A stretch of DNA of 9,184 bases from Paucimonas sp. (GTDB taxonomy: Bacteria; Pseudomonadota; Gammaproteobacteria; Burkholderiales; Burkholderiaceae_D), in assembly GCA_029266815.1 (NCBI GenBank), contig JAQSWC010000044.1, positions 1-9,184 on the forward strand, in the 5' to 3' direction. The position numbers were made by a program, and so were the translations under genes. Shown here one piece after another: positions 1 through 6,319 of this stretch. Position 1 is the first letter of the stretch; each line of letters starts with the position of its first letter. The notes below the pieces were generated by a model that saw only the letters and a program-made list of their open reading frames with translations, had not been told where the DNA came from and did no database searches.

Positions 1-57
1 CACCTCCCGTTAAAAATAGCTCAGGGCCGATTGGAAAATTCCGTGTCAGGCAGGCTC

Positions 58-648
58 TCAGATCCACATGGCGATTGCCGAGTACACCGTCAGCACCACC
101 ATCGTCGTGCAGAATACGATCCGCCATACCCGCTGCCTCAGATAACGCCTCAATGCCGCTCCTGCTCCCGCCCACACGCTGATACACGGCAGGCCCACGC
201 TGCAATAGACCAGGCAAAACACCGCTACCGCCAGGCCGAAGGGCTGCAGCTTCGGCAAGAAGCCGGCAGCGCCGCTGACTGCCATGATCCATGCCTTGGG
301 ATTGATGAACTGGAACGCCGCTGCGCCATGAAATGTCATCGGCCTGCCCTCTTCCACTCCATCGTCGGCGACTGATATGCGCCTGAGCTTCCAGGCCAGA
401 TACAACAGATAGGCGGAACCAATGGACTTCAATATGGTTTCGCTTTGCGGCAGGGCTGTGAAGACCGCACCGACGCCTACCGCGCACAGAGCAGACATGA
501 CCGCGCATCCGGCTGTAATACCGAGCATGTGCGGTATCGACCGCTTGAAGCCGAACATCAGCCCCGACGAAGTGAGCATGATGTTGTTCGGCCCCGGCGT
601 AATCGACATCACGAAAGCAAACATGGCTAGCGGTAGCAGGGATTCCAT
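58..648 (-). CDS. LysE/RhtB-family amino-acid exporter
   Basis: This is a 196-residue, very hydrophobic inner-membrane protein of the LysE/RhtB translocator family, whose members export amino acids or related small metabolites by proton exchange. Near the N terminus it carries the family signature SITPGPNNIML (residues 15-25), followed by several hydrophobic segments. The second conserved stretch, FINPKAWIM, lies near residues 113-121, where the family expects it. The length is normal and the protein looks intact. The ATG is preceded on the minus strand by AGGAG (plus positions 655-659) with a 6-nt spacer, which fixes the start. The gene is divergent from a MocR-type regulator 102 bp away. 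That arrangement is common for LysE exporters and suggests the neighbour controls it. The substrate cannot be read from the sequence. Confidence 0.93.
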   Translation of the reverse strand: MESLLPLAMFAFVMSITPGPNNIMLTSSGLMFGFKRSIPHMLGITAGCAVMSALCAVGVGAVFTALPQSETILKSIGSAYLLYLAWKLRRISVADDGVEEGRPMTFHGAAAFQFINPKAWIMAVSGAAGFLPKLQPFGLAVAVFCLVYCSVGLPCISVWAGAGAALRRYLRQRVWRIVFCTTMVVLTVYSAIAMWI

Positions 649-699
649 CGGCAGCTCCTGGAAACGTGATTGGAGCTTGCATACTAACCATCACATCCA

Positions 700-714
700 G
701 TACAGTACCGGTAC
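700..714. promoter_or_regulatory. Candidate MocR operator in the divergent promoter region
   Basis: The 102-bp gap between the exporter and the regulator contains the perfect 10-bp palindrome GTACCGGTAC (705-714). A further GTAC lies at 700-703, so GTAC occurs three times in 15 bp. MocR-type regulators usually bind short direct or inverted repeats in the divergent region with their target, so this is the best operator candidate here. An AATAAT at 724-729 could be the -10 box of the regulator gene, which would put the palindrome across its -35 region. No good -35 hexamer is visible for either direction. The sequence pattern is seen directly; its function is inferred. Confidence 0.45.
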
Positions 715-750
715 AATTTTTCAAATAATTCCGCACACTGTTATGGCAAT

Positions 751-2199
751 ATGACCAATACAGCCCATCTTCACAAGCTTCCCCTGCTGACGCATACGAT
801 TTCCCGCGAAAGCGGCGAATCGCTGGTGGAGCAGATCGTACGCCTCATCGAAACGCGCATCGACGACAAGCTGCTGCGCACCGGTTCGCGCATGCCGTCG
901 ATCCGTCTGTTCGCGGATTCGCACGGCGTGTCCCGCTTTACCGTGGTCGAAGCCTATGACCGGCTGGTGGCAAAAGGCTTGCTCGAATCGCGCCGGGGCT
1001 CCGGTTTTTACGTGCGTGAACGCCAACTGCTGCGTGCGCCGCGTTCTGCCGTTGCGGATGCGGCGTCAAAACAAATCGACGTCGCCTGGCTGGTGAGGAA
1101 CATGTTCCGTGAACATCCGCCGCAGAGGATGCCGGGTTCGGGATTACTGCCTGTCGAATGGCTCGACGGCGAACTGGTGGCTGCCAGCCTGCGTTCCATC
1201 TCCCGGCAGCAGCATAGCCAGCTTCTTCACTACGGCAGCCCGCAGGGATTCCTTCCCTTGCGTCAGCAACTGCAACTGAAATTGGCCGAGCTGGAAATCG
1301 CGGCAGCGCCCGAACAGATCGTTACCACCGCCGGCATCACGCAGGGGCTGGATCTGGTGGCGCGCCAGCTCGCCCGCCCCGGCGATACGGTCTTCGTGGA
1401 TGATCCTGCCTGGTTCCACATGTTCGGCATGCTGGCCGAGATGGGCATGAAGGTGGTCGGTATTCCCCGTCTTCCTGACGGGCCGGACATAGAGCGTCTC
1501 GATGAACTAGCCGCGCTGCACAAGCCGAAATTCTTTGTCATCAACTCGGTGCTTCACAATCCGACCTCGACGTCGATGTCGGCGGCACGGGCTTTCCAGG
1601 TGCTGAAGATTGAGGAACAGCATGATTTCATCGTGGTGGAGTATGATATCTATTGCGACATGAACCCCGGCGGTCCTGCGCATCCTGTGATGCGGGTCGC
1701 ATCGCTGGACCAGCTCAAGCGGGTGATCTACCTCGGCGGCTTTTCCAAGACAGTAGCGGCGAACCTGCGAGTCGGTTTCATCGCTGCATCGCCCGATATG
1801 GCGCGGCGGCTGACCGACCAGAAAATGCTGACTGCCCTTACCACGCCCGAAGTCGGCGAACGGGTGATCTACAAGATTCTCTCCGAAGGCCACTTCCGCA
1901 AACATGTAGACCGGCTACGCGCAAAAATGGATGAAGTACGCGACAGGACGCTGCGCCAGCTCGAGCGGGTAGGCTTGAAAGTGGACGGCGCCCCCTCGGC
2001 GGGTATCTTCGTCTGGGCCAACGCCGGTTGCGATACCAACGTACTGGCTGAAAAGGCGATGGAGGAAGGTTATCTTTTCGCACCTGGCAGCCTGTTTTCG
2101 CCCAGCCAGCTGCCCTCCCATCGCACGCGAATCAACATAGCCACCATGTCTGACCCCGGCGTACTGAGATTTTTGAGCCGGCATCTGGACAGGGCTTGA
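751..2199 (+). CDS. MocR-family regulator (GntR HTH fused to aminotransferase-fold domain)
   Basis: This 482-residue fusion is typical of MocR/PdxR-type transcription factors. Residues about 17-95 form a GntR winged helix-turn-helix, with the recognisable run MPSIRLFADSHGVSRFTVVE and the wing RRGSGFYV. From about residue 125 to the end it is a fold-type I PLP-dependent aminotransferase-like domain. Lys333 in GGFSKTVAANLRVG is the expected PLP Schiff-base lysine. Asn270 in HNPTS, Asp299 in EYDIY and Arg460 in RTRINIA are the expected cofactor and carboxylate contacts. The usual acidic residue before that Asp is Tyr298 here, a minor oddity. PLP binding therefore looks intact, so it should respond to a ligand through PLP chemistry. 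It is divergent from the LysE-type exporter, which is its likely target. No Shine-Dalgarno precedes the ATG, and no alternative start lies nearby, so initiation may be weak or leaderless. Its stop codon lies inside the htpG promoter. Confidence 0.92.
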   Translation: MTNTAHLHKLPLLTHTISRESGESLVEQIVRLIETRIDDKLLRTGSRMPSIRLFADSHGVSRFTVVEAYDRLVAKGLLESRRGSGFYVRERQLLRAPRSAVADAASKQIDVAWLVRNMFREHPPQRMPGSGLLPVEWLDGELVAASLRSISRQQHSQLLHYGSPQGFLPLRQQLQLKLAELEIAAAPEQIVTTAGITQGLDLVARQLARPGDTVFVDDPAWFHMFGMLAEMGMKVVGIPRLPDGPDIERLDELAALHKPKFFVINSVLHNPTSTSMSAARAFQVLKIEEQHDFIVVEYDIYCDMNPGGPAHPVMRVASLDQLKRVIYLGGFSKTVAANLRVGFIAASPDMARRLTDQKMLTALTTPEVGERVIYKILSEGHFRKHVDRLRAKMDEVRDRTLRQLERVGLKVDGAPSAGIFVWANAGCDTNVLAEKAMEEGYLFAPGSLFSPSQLPSHRTRINIATMSDPGVLRFLSRHLDRA

Positions 2200-2222
2200 A
2201 AACCTGCTCGACATCCCCATTT
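2195..2222 (+). promoter_or_regulatory. Sigma-32 (heat-shock) promoter for htpG
   Basis: A -35 element CTTGAA (2195-2200, followed by AA) and a -10 element CCCCATTT (2215-2222) are separated by 14 bp. This matches the E. coli RpoH consensus CTTGAAA / CCCCATNT essentially perfectly. Transcription would start near 2229, about 148 nt before the htpG start codon. The -35 box overlaps the TGA stop (2197-2199) of the upstream regulator gene. Heat-shock control of htpG is well established in proteobacteria, which supports the assignment. The promoter itself is read directly from sequence. Confidence 0.85.
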
Positions 2223-2228
2223 GTCGGC

Positions 2229-2376
2229 TGACTCTTGCTTTCCGGGCAAGAGCGAAAGGGCCAAGCTTTGAGCTAGCCCAAATATTTCCCACTGAAAGCA
2301 GCCCCTGTGCACCTGAGCCGCACAAGTGCAGGACAATACCGGACTTGTTTCTTTTAATTATTTATCGAGGTTGAAA
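2229..2376 (+). other. Structured 5' leader of htpG
   Basis: If transcription starts at the sigma-32 promoter, the leader is about 148 nt long. It can fold CTCTTGC with GCAAGAG (2232-2238 / 2246-2252, 7 bp). It can also pair GGGC-AGCT with AGCT-GCCC (about 2258-2279), and it has a GTGCAC/GTGC-rich stem around 2305-2332. The last 25 nt are AU-rich and carry the Shine-Dalgarno GAGG (2367-2370), 6 nt before the ATG. I found no stretch that pairs with the Shine-Dalgarno over more than 4 bp, so a classic RNA thermometer is not supported. The first hairpin could instead terminate read-through from the regulator gene, though no T-run follows it. Confidence 0.4.
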
Positions 2377-4290
2377 ATGGCCGTATCCGAAAAGCAAACC
2401 CTTGGTTTCCAGGCAGAGGTAAAGCAACTGCTGCAGTTGATGATCCACTCGCTTTATTCCAATAAGGAAATTTTCCTGCGCGAGCTGATTTCGAACGCGT
2501 CCGACGCTGCCGACAAACTGCGCTTCGAGGCAATCAACAATGCATCGCTCTTCGAGAATGATCCCGAACTCAAAATCAGGATTACCTTCAATAAAGAAGC
2601 ACGCACTGTCACGATTTCGGATAACGGCATCGGCATGAACCGCGATGAAGCCATTTCCCACCTCGGTACCATTGCCAAGTCCGGCACCAAGGAATTCTTT
2701 TCCAAGCTTTCCGGCGACCAGCAGAAGGATGCGGCGCTGATCGGCCAGTTCGGCGTGGGCTTCTATTCCGCCTTCATCGTTGCCGACAAGGTCACGGTTG
2801 AAACCCGCCGTGCCGGCGCCGACCATACCGATGGCGTGCGCTGGGAATCGGGCGGCGAAGGCGACTTCAGCGTAGAGGCCATCGACAAACCCGCTCGCGG
2901 CACCGACATCACGCTGCACCTGCGCGAAGGTGAGGACGAATTGCTCTCTTCCTGGAAGCTGAAATCCATCGTCCGCAAGTATTCCGACCATATCTCGCTG
3001 CCCATCCAGATGCAGAAAGAGGAATGGGACGAGGAAAAGAAGGAAACCGTCGTCAAGGATGAGTTCGAAAACATCAACCAGGCCAGTGCGCTCTGGACCC
3101 GCAGCAAGTCCGACATCACGCCCGAGCAATACACCGAGTTCTACAAGCATGTGTCGCATGATTTCGAGGAGCCGCTCACCTATACGCACAACCGCGTCGA
3201 GGGTCGCAGCGAATACACGCAGCTACTCTATATTCCTTCACGCGCGCCGTTCGACCTGTGGGACCGCAACAAGCGCGGCGGGCTCAAGCTTTACGTGAAG
3301 CGCGTGTTCATCATGGACGACGCCGAGCAACTGATGCCGGTGTACCTGCGTTTCGTGAAAGGCGTGATCGATTCCAGCGACCTGCCGCTGAATGTGTCGC
3401 GTGAAATCCTGCAGGAATCGCGCGATGTGAAAGTGATCCGCGAAGGCTCTACCAAGCGCGTGCTCTCCATGCTGGAAGAATTGGCGAATTCGGAGGAGCA
3501 GGCCGAGAAGGACAAGTACACGACCTTCTGGAAAGAATTCGGCCAGGTGCTGAAGGAAGGCATCGGCGAAGACATGGGCAACAAGGAGCGCATTGCCAAG
3601 CTGCTGCGCTTTGCCTCCACACATAACGACAGCGATGAGCAGAACGTTTCATTCGCCGACTATGTGAGCCGCATGAAGGAAGGCCAGGACAAGATTTACT
3701 ACATCACGGCCGATACGTTTGCGGCGGCGAAGAGCAGCCCGCACCTGGAAATCTTCCGCAAGAAAGGAGTGGAAGTGCTGCTGCTGACCGATCGTGTGGA
3801 CGAATGGATGCTGTCCTTCCTGCACAGCTTCGAAGAGAAGGAACTGGTGTCGGTGGCCAAGGGCGATCTCGATCTGGGCAAGCTGGAAGATGAAGCCGAG
3901 AAAAAGAAGCATGAGGAAGTCGAGGCTGACTACAAAGACCTGGTCGAGAAGATGAAAACCGCGCTGGCCGACAAGGCCAAGGAAGTGCGCGTGACCTTCC
4001 GCCTGACCGATTCGCCGGCCTGCCTGGTGGCGGACGAACACGAACTGTCGAACAATCTGATGCGCATGCTGAAAGCGGCGGGCCAGAAAGGACCTGAGGC
4101 GAAGCCTATCCTGGAAATCAACCCGGAGCATCCGCTGGTGCAGCGCCTGAAATATGAGGAGAAGAAGTTCGACGACTGGTCGAACATCCTCTTCGATCAG
4201 GCAATGCTGGCTGAAGGCGGCGCACTCGCCGATCCCGCTGGTTTCGTGAAGCGACTGAACAGCATGTTGCTCGATATGAGCAGCAAGTAA
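2377..4290 (+). CDS. htpG: HtpG, bacterial Hsp90 chaperone
   Basis: A cytosolic ATP-dependent chaperone that helps late folding and remodelling of client proteins, acting as a homodimer together with the DnaK system. With the start at 2377 the protein has 637 residues, normal for proteobacterial HtpG. The N-terminal GHKL ATPase carries the canonical motifs ELISNASDAADKLR (Glu36, Asn40, Asp44), DNGIGM (82-87) and GQFGVGF (123-129). The middle domain contains the conserved LPLNVSREILQ stretch that supplies the catalytic arginine. The C-terminal dimerisation region is complete and ends LLDMSSK. The ATG at 2377 is chosen because GAGG lies 6 nt upstream and the family N terminus (about SEKQTLGFQAEVKQLL) begins here. 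An earlier in-frame ATG at 2326 would add 17 unrelated residues and has no ribosome site. A sigma-32 promoter lies upstream. No truncation or frameshift is seen. Confidence 0.98.
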   Translation: MAVSEKQTLGFQAEVKQLLQLMIHSLYSNKEIFLRELISNASDAADKLRFEAINNASLFENDPELKIRITFNKEARTVTISDNGIGMNRDEAISHLGTIAKSGTKEFFSKLSGDQQKDAALIGQFGVGFYSAFIVADKVTVETRRAGADHTDGVRWESGGEGDFSVEAIDKPARGTDITLHLREGEDELLSSWKLKSIVRKYSDHISLPIQMQKEEWDEEKKETVVKDEFENINQASALWTRSKSDITPEQYTEFYKHVSHDFEEPLTYTHNRVEGRSEYTQLLYIPSRAPFDLWDRNKRGGLKLYVKRVFIMDDAEQLMPVYLRFVKGVIDSSDLPLNVSREILQESRDVKVIREGSTKRVLSMLEELANSEEQAEKDKYTTFWKEFGQVLKEGIGEDMGNKERIAKLLRFASTHNDSDEQNVSFADYVSRMKEGQDKIYYITADTFAAAKSSPHLEIFRKKGVEVLLLTDRVDEWMLSFLHSFEEKELVSVAKGDLDLGKLEDEAEKKKHEEVEADYKDLVEKMKTALADKAKEVRVTFRLTDSPACLVADEHELSNNLMRMLKAAGQKGPEAKPILEINPEHPLVQRLKYEEKKFDDWSNILFDQAMLAEGGALADPAGFVKRLNSMLLDMSSK

Positions 4291-4317
4291 ACCGTCCTTT
4301 CCGGATCAAAATAACCG

Positions 4318-4337
4318 GGGCGCTTGAGGCGTCCTTT
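4318..4337 (+). terminator. Candidate rho-independent terminator after htpG
   Basis: GGGCGC (4318-4323) pairs with GCGTCC (4329-4334) as a 6-bp stem including one G-T pair, with loop TTGAG. TTT follows directly. It begins 28 nt after the htpG stop. The T-run is short, so termination may be weak, or may rely on the larger palindrome immediately downstream. Confidence 0.4.
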
Positions 4338-4338
4338 A

Positions 4339-4395
4339 GAGCCTGTCCCAGTAGGGACAGGCCTTCCGGTGGGCATTCCCTATTGGGATAGGCTC
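4339..4395. mobile_element. 57-bp palindromic MITE-like element with TTA target duplication
   Basis: The left end GAGCCTGTCCCAGTAGG and the right end CCTATTGGGATAGGCTC are inverted copies with only two differences, both G-U compatible in RNA. Pairing extends to a 20-bp stem (4338-4357 with 4377-4396) around a 19-nt loop. TTA occurs on both sides (4336-4338 and 4396-4398), as expected for a 3-bp target duplication. Ends beginning GAGCCTGTCCC resemble those of some IS5-family elements, which can duplicate TNA. The element has no coding capacity, so it would depend on a transposase elsewhere. The left half alone can also fold as a tight 9-bp hairpin with loop AGTA (4341-4362). An alternative reading is a bidirectional terminator without mobile origin. 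Confidence 0.55.
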
Positions 4396-4403
4396 TTACT
4401 TTC

Positions 4404-4901
4404 ATGTGCCCTACTAGCTCCCTTGCTCCACTGGCGGGCCTTGCGCCGGTTACTGCTTCCGATACCAGGGTGATAATCCTCGGCAGCTTTCCCGGCGAAG
4501 CCTCGCTGGCGGCAAAACAGTATTACGCCCATCCCCGCAATCAGTTCTGGCCGCTCATGTCGTCATTGCTGAATGAAAACCTGAAAGAGCTTTCATACGA
4601 AAAGAGGCTGGATCGGTTGCTGCAACATCGCATCGGCCTGTGGGATGTCATCGCGGCCTGCGAGCGCAAGGGCAGTCTGGATAGTGCCATCCGCAAAGCT
4701 CAGGTGAATCAGTTCGAGATACTCAGGCAGTACTGCCCCGCATTGTTCCGAGTCTGCTTCAATGGCAAGACCTCAGGCATGTACGCGACGCTGTTCGAAG
4801 ACGCCGGGTATGAAGTCCGGGTTCTACCCTCTTCCTCTCCTGCCAACCGGCAGAAAACCTTCGACGAAAAACTTGAAATCTGGAAAAACATTCTCTCCTG
4901 A
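4404..4901 (+). CDS. DNA-deoxyinosine (hypoxanthine) glycosylase, UDG superfamily family 6
   Basis: A 165-residue base-excision-repair enzyme that removes hypoxanthine, the product of adenine deamination, from DNA. It has the family's first motif, GSFPGEASL (27-35), followed by YYAHPRNQFWPLM (40-52). Asn46 in HPRNQFW corresponds to the asparagine reported as catalytically important in archaeal family-6 enzymes. The second motif, LPSSSPAN (141-148), lies near the C terminus as expected. Length is normal and the gene looks intact. An in-frame stop (TAG, 4389-4391) lies just upstream, and the ATG at 4404 is the only sensible start. There is no strong Shine-Dalgarno. The purine-rich GGGATAGG at 4385-4392 lies inside the palindromic element, about 11 nt from the ATG. 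A mismatch-specific uracil glycosylase (Mug-like) is the nearest alternative, but the motifs fit the hypoxanthine family better. Confidence 0.88.
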   Translation: MCPTSSLAPLAGLAPVTASDTRVIILGSFPGEASLAAKQYYAHPRNQFWPLMSSLLNENLKELSYEKRLDRLLQHRIGLWDVIAACERKGSLDSAIRKAQVNQFEILRQYCPALFRVCFNGKTSGMYATLFEDAGYEVRVLPSSSPANRQKTFDEKLEIWKNILS

Positions 4902-5041
4902 AAACGACGTGACTTGATCAACGCATTGCCCGTAATCCGCGGGACAGCTCATCCAAGCTTGATCATTCTCAGCGCCTGTACGGCCTCGTACTGCGACCAT
5001 GGCTTCATCACCGCTTCGCCTTCACCGGTAAAGGAGTCATC

Positions 5042-5392
5042 ATGCGCGAGCCCTTACCGCGTTTCACCCAGATCGCCCTATGCATCATAGGCATGGTGGT
5101 TACTGCGTGCGGCGGCGGCGGCGGCAATGCGGGCACTAGTGGCCCGGGAACCACACCTTTGCCCGCTCCAATCACGCCCGCTCCGACGGATACACCCACC
5201 CCGACGCCAACGGACACCCCCACGCCCACACCGACGCCGACCGATACCCCCACGCCGACGCCTGACGACACGCCAACTCCTACCCCATTCGATACCCCTA
5301 CTCCAACACCAACGCCTTTCGATACACCCACTCCTACTCCCACGCCTGCGATTTCGCCCGCTCCAGCGGTGACACCTTCGCCGCGCGCATGA
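5042..5392 (+). CDS. Small Thr-Pro-repeat lipoprotein
   Basis: A 116-residue protein of unknown function. It starts with a short charged segment and a hydrophobic stretch (about residues 11-22) ending in the lipobox V-T-A-C, so Cys23 should be lipidated after signal peptidase II cleavage. A glycine run GGGGG follows, common in outer-membrane lipoproteins of environmental proteobacteria. The rest is low-complexity Pro/Thr/Asp: six units of the form x-D-(TP)3-4 between residues 49 and 102, then a Pro/Ala tail. No folded domain is visible, so it may be a stalk or spacer, or the remnant of a longer protein. AAGGAG at 5031-5036, 5 nt before the ATG, firmly supports the start. The gap to the next gene (111 bp) is too small to hide a lost domain. 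The long opposite-strand open frame here is an artefact of the repeat. Confidence 0.72.
   Translation: MREPLPRFTQIALCIIGMVVTACGGGGGNAGTSGPGTTPLPAPITPAPTDTPTPTPTDTPTPTPTPTDTPTPTPDDTPTPTPFDTPTPTPTPFDTPTPTPTPAISPAPAVTPSPRA
5186..5347 (+). repeat. Degenerate tandem repeat encoding x-D-(TP)3-4 units
   Basis: Six in-frame units of 24 or 30 bp (8, 10, 8, 8, 10 and 10 residues). Each starts with Thr/Asp/Phe-Asp and continues with Thr-Pro pairs. Third-base positions vary (ACG, ACA, ACC, ACT; CCC, CCG, CCA, CCT), so the units are old or under protein-level selection, not a fresh slippage product. The last two units share a Phe-Asp start and equal length, which suggests a local duplication. Confidence 0.85.
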
Positions 5393-5452
5393 TCGTCGTG
5401 CGATAAGGAGATCGCGGCGCGCCAGCCGCCGGGAGATAGTCGCGCGCTTAGG

Positions 5453-5458
5453 TAGAAT
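5453..5458 (+). promoter_or_regulatory. Possible -10 box (TAGAAT) for the methyltransferase gene
   Basis: TAGAAT matches TATAAT at five of six positions and lies 45 bp before the chosen ATG at 5504. No recognisable -35 hexamer sits 16-18 bp upstream. If real, transcription would start near 5465, past the alternative GTG at 5462, which supports the ATG as the true start. Confidence 0.3.
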
Positions 5459-5503
5459 CGCGTGTTTGCGGCCATTCTCACTGCCGCGCGACCCCCGGGA
5501 AAC

Positions 5504-6319
5504 ATGCTCATCAAACGTAAATCCATCGAGGCTGAGGCCAACCGAAAAAGCGGTGTCGGCAAGCCCCCTTCCGCCGGCAAGCCACGCAAACCGAAGTTCG
5601 CGCCGGTCACGCTTTCCGAATCCGAAGGTGTCCGTTACCTTCATTTCGGCACCGAATGGGTACAAGGCGCCATGCGCATCCGTAAGCCGGACTGGATAGA
5701 ACTCGAATATGCGCAGCAGATGATGGCGTGGATGCTGTTCATCGACCGTCCTTCGCACCTTGTGCAACTCGGCCTCGGCACCGGCGCGCTGACCAAGTTC
5801 TGCTACCGTCAATTCCCGGACGCAAAAATCACTGCGGTCGACCTGAATCCTGCAGTGATCACGATCTGCGAATCCATGTTCAAGCTGCCGCCGAACGACG
5901 AACGTCTGACCGTGCTTGAAATGGATGCGCTGGACTTTATAACCAATCCGCTACTACGCGATTCCCTCGATGCGCTGCAGGTAGATCTGTACGACGCCAC
6001 CGCGAAGGGTCCTGTGCTCGATACGCCCGAGTTCTATGTGGCTTGCAGCGCGAGCCTAGCGCCGCATGGCATCATGACGGTCAATCTTTTCGGTGATCAC
6101 CCTAGCTATGCAAAGAACCTTCGCGCCATGCGCTTCGCGTTCGATGAAGTGTTGTGCCTGCCCGAGGTGCACGAGGGGAACGTGGTAGCGGTGGCCTTTA
6201 AGCAAAAGCCTCTACTGGATTTCGCCACACTCCATGAACGTGCTGCGAAGATCAAGGATGCAACCAGGCTGCCGGCTAAGTCATGGGTCAATGGTTTGAA
6301 AGCGGCCGCGGCCCTCTAA
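5504..6319 (+). CDS. Spermidine-synthase-like methyltransferase-fold protein
   Basis: A 271-residue protein with a class I SAM-dependent Rossmann fold of the spermidine-synthase type. The glycine-rich nucleotide motif is VQLGLGTGALTKF (87-99), followed by the acidic DLNP (113-116). MDALDF (140-145) comes next. DLYDATAKGP (161-170) with EFY (176-178) corresponds to the aminopropyltransferase stretch VDSSDPxGPA...EFY, so both acidic residues (Asp161, Asp164) are kept. The substrate-binding YHE motif of true SpeE is not present; ELEYAQQMM (66-74) takes its place. Authentic spermidine synthase activity is therefore uncertain. The first 35 residues are basic and probably disordered. I chose the ATG at 5504. 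A GTG at 5462 would add 14 residues but overlaps a possible promoter. Ribosome binding is weak either way (GGGA at 5497-5500). It is probably transcribed on its own or with the lipoprotein gene. Confidence 0.8.
   Translation: MLIKRKSIEAEANRKSGVGKPPSAGKPRKPKFAPVTLSESEGVRYLHFGTEWVQGAMRIRKPDWIELEYAQQMMAWMLFIDRPSHLVQLGLGTGALTKFCYRQFPDAKITAVDLNPAVITICESMFKLPPNDERLTVLEMDALDFITNPLLRDSLDALQVDLYDATAKGPVLDTPEFYVACSASLAPHGIMTVNLFGDHPSYAKNLRAMRFAFDEVLCLPEVHEGNVVAVAFKQKPLLDFATLHERAAKIKDATRLPAKSWVNGLKAAAAL

Noticed and set aside
1..57. Terminator for the exporter gene at the left edge
   Set aside because: A T-run exists on the minus strand, but I could not find a hairpin in front of it. Nothing else is recognisable in these 57 bases.
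2326..2376. N-terminal extension of HtpG from an earlier in-frame ATG at 2326
   Set aside because: The 17 extra residues do not resemble HtpG, there is no ribosome site before 2326, and GAGG is well placed before the ATG at 2377.
2300..2379. RNA thermometer masking the htpG ribosome site
   Set aside because: Only a 4-bp match (ACCT with AGGT) to the Shine-Dalgarno region could be found upstream, too short for a convincing thermometer.
2362..3189. 275-residue minus-strand open frame inside htpG
   Set aside because: It is the antisense shadow of a highly conserved GC-rich gene and has no recognisable domain.
4913..4965. CTTGATCA present twice (4913-4920 and 4958-4965) between the glycosylase and lipoprotein genes
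   Set aside because: Short repeats built on the common palindrome TGATCA, with no promoter or hairpin context to give them meaning.
4949..5008. Short minus-strand open frame encoding MKPWSQYEAVQALRMIKLG
   Set aside because: It reads like protein, and the frame stays open about 45 nt further upstream. However, there is no well-placed ribosome site, it is only 19 residues long, and the plus strand is open here too. A gene remnant is possible but not supported.
5414..5429. GCGGC/GCCGC hairpin after the lipoprotein gene as a terminator
   Set aside because: Only 5 bp with no T-run, in a very GC-rich stretch where such pairs are expected by chance.
5008..5812. Long minus-strand open frames with Gly-Val or Arg-rich repeats opposite the lipoprotein and methyltransferase genes
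   Set aside because: They are the complement of the Thr-Pro repeat, which lacks stop codons in several frames. They span two real genes and show no family features.
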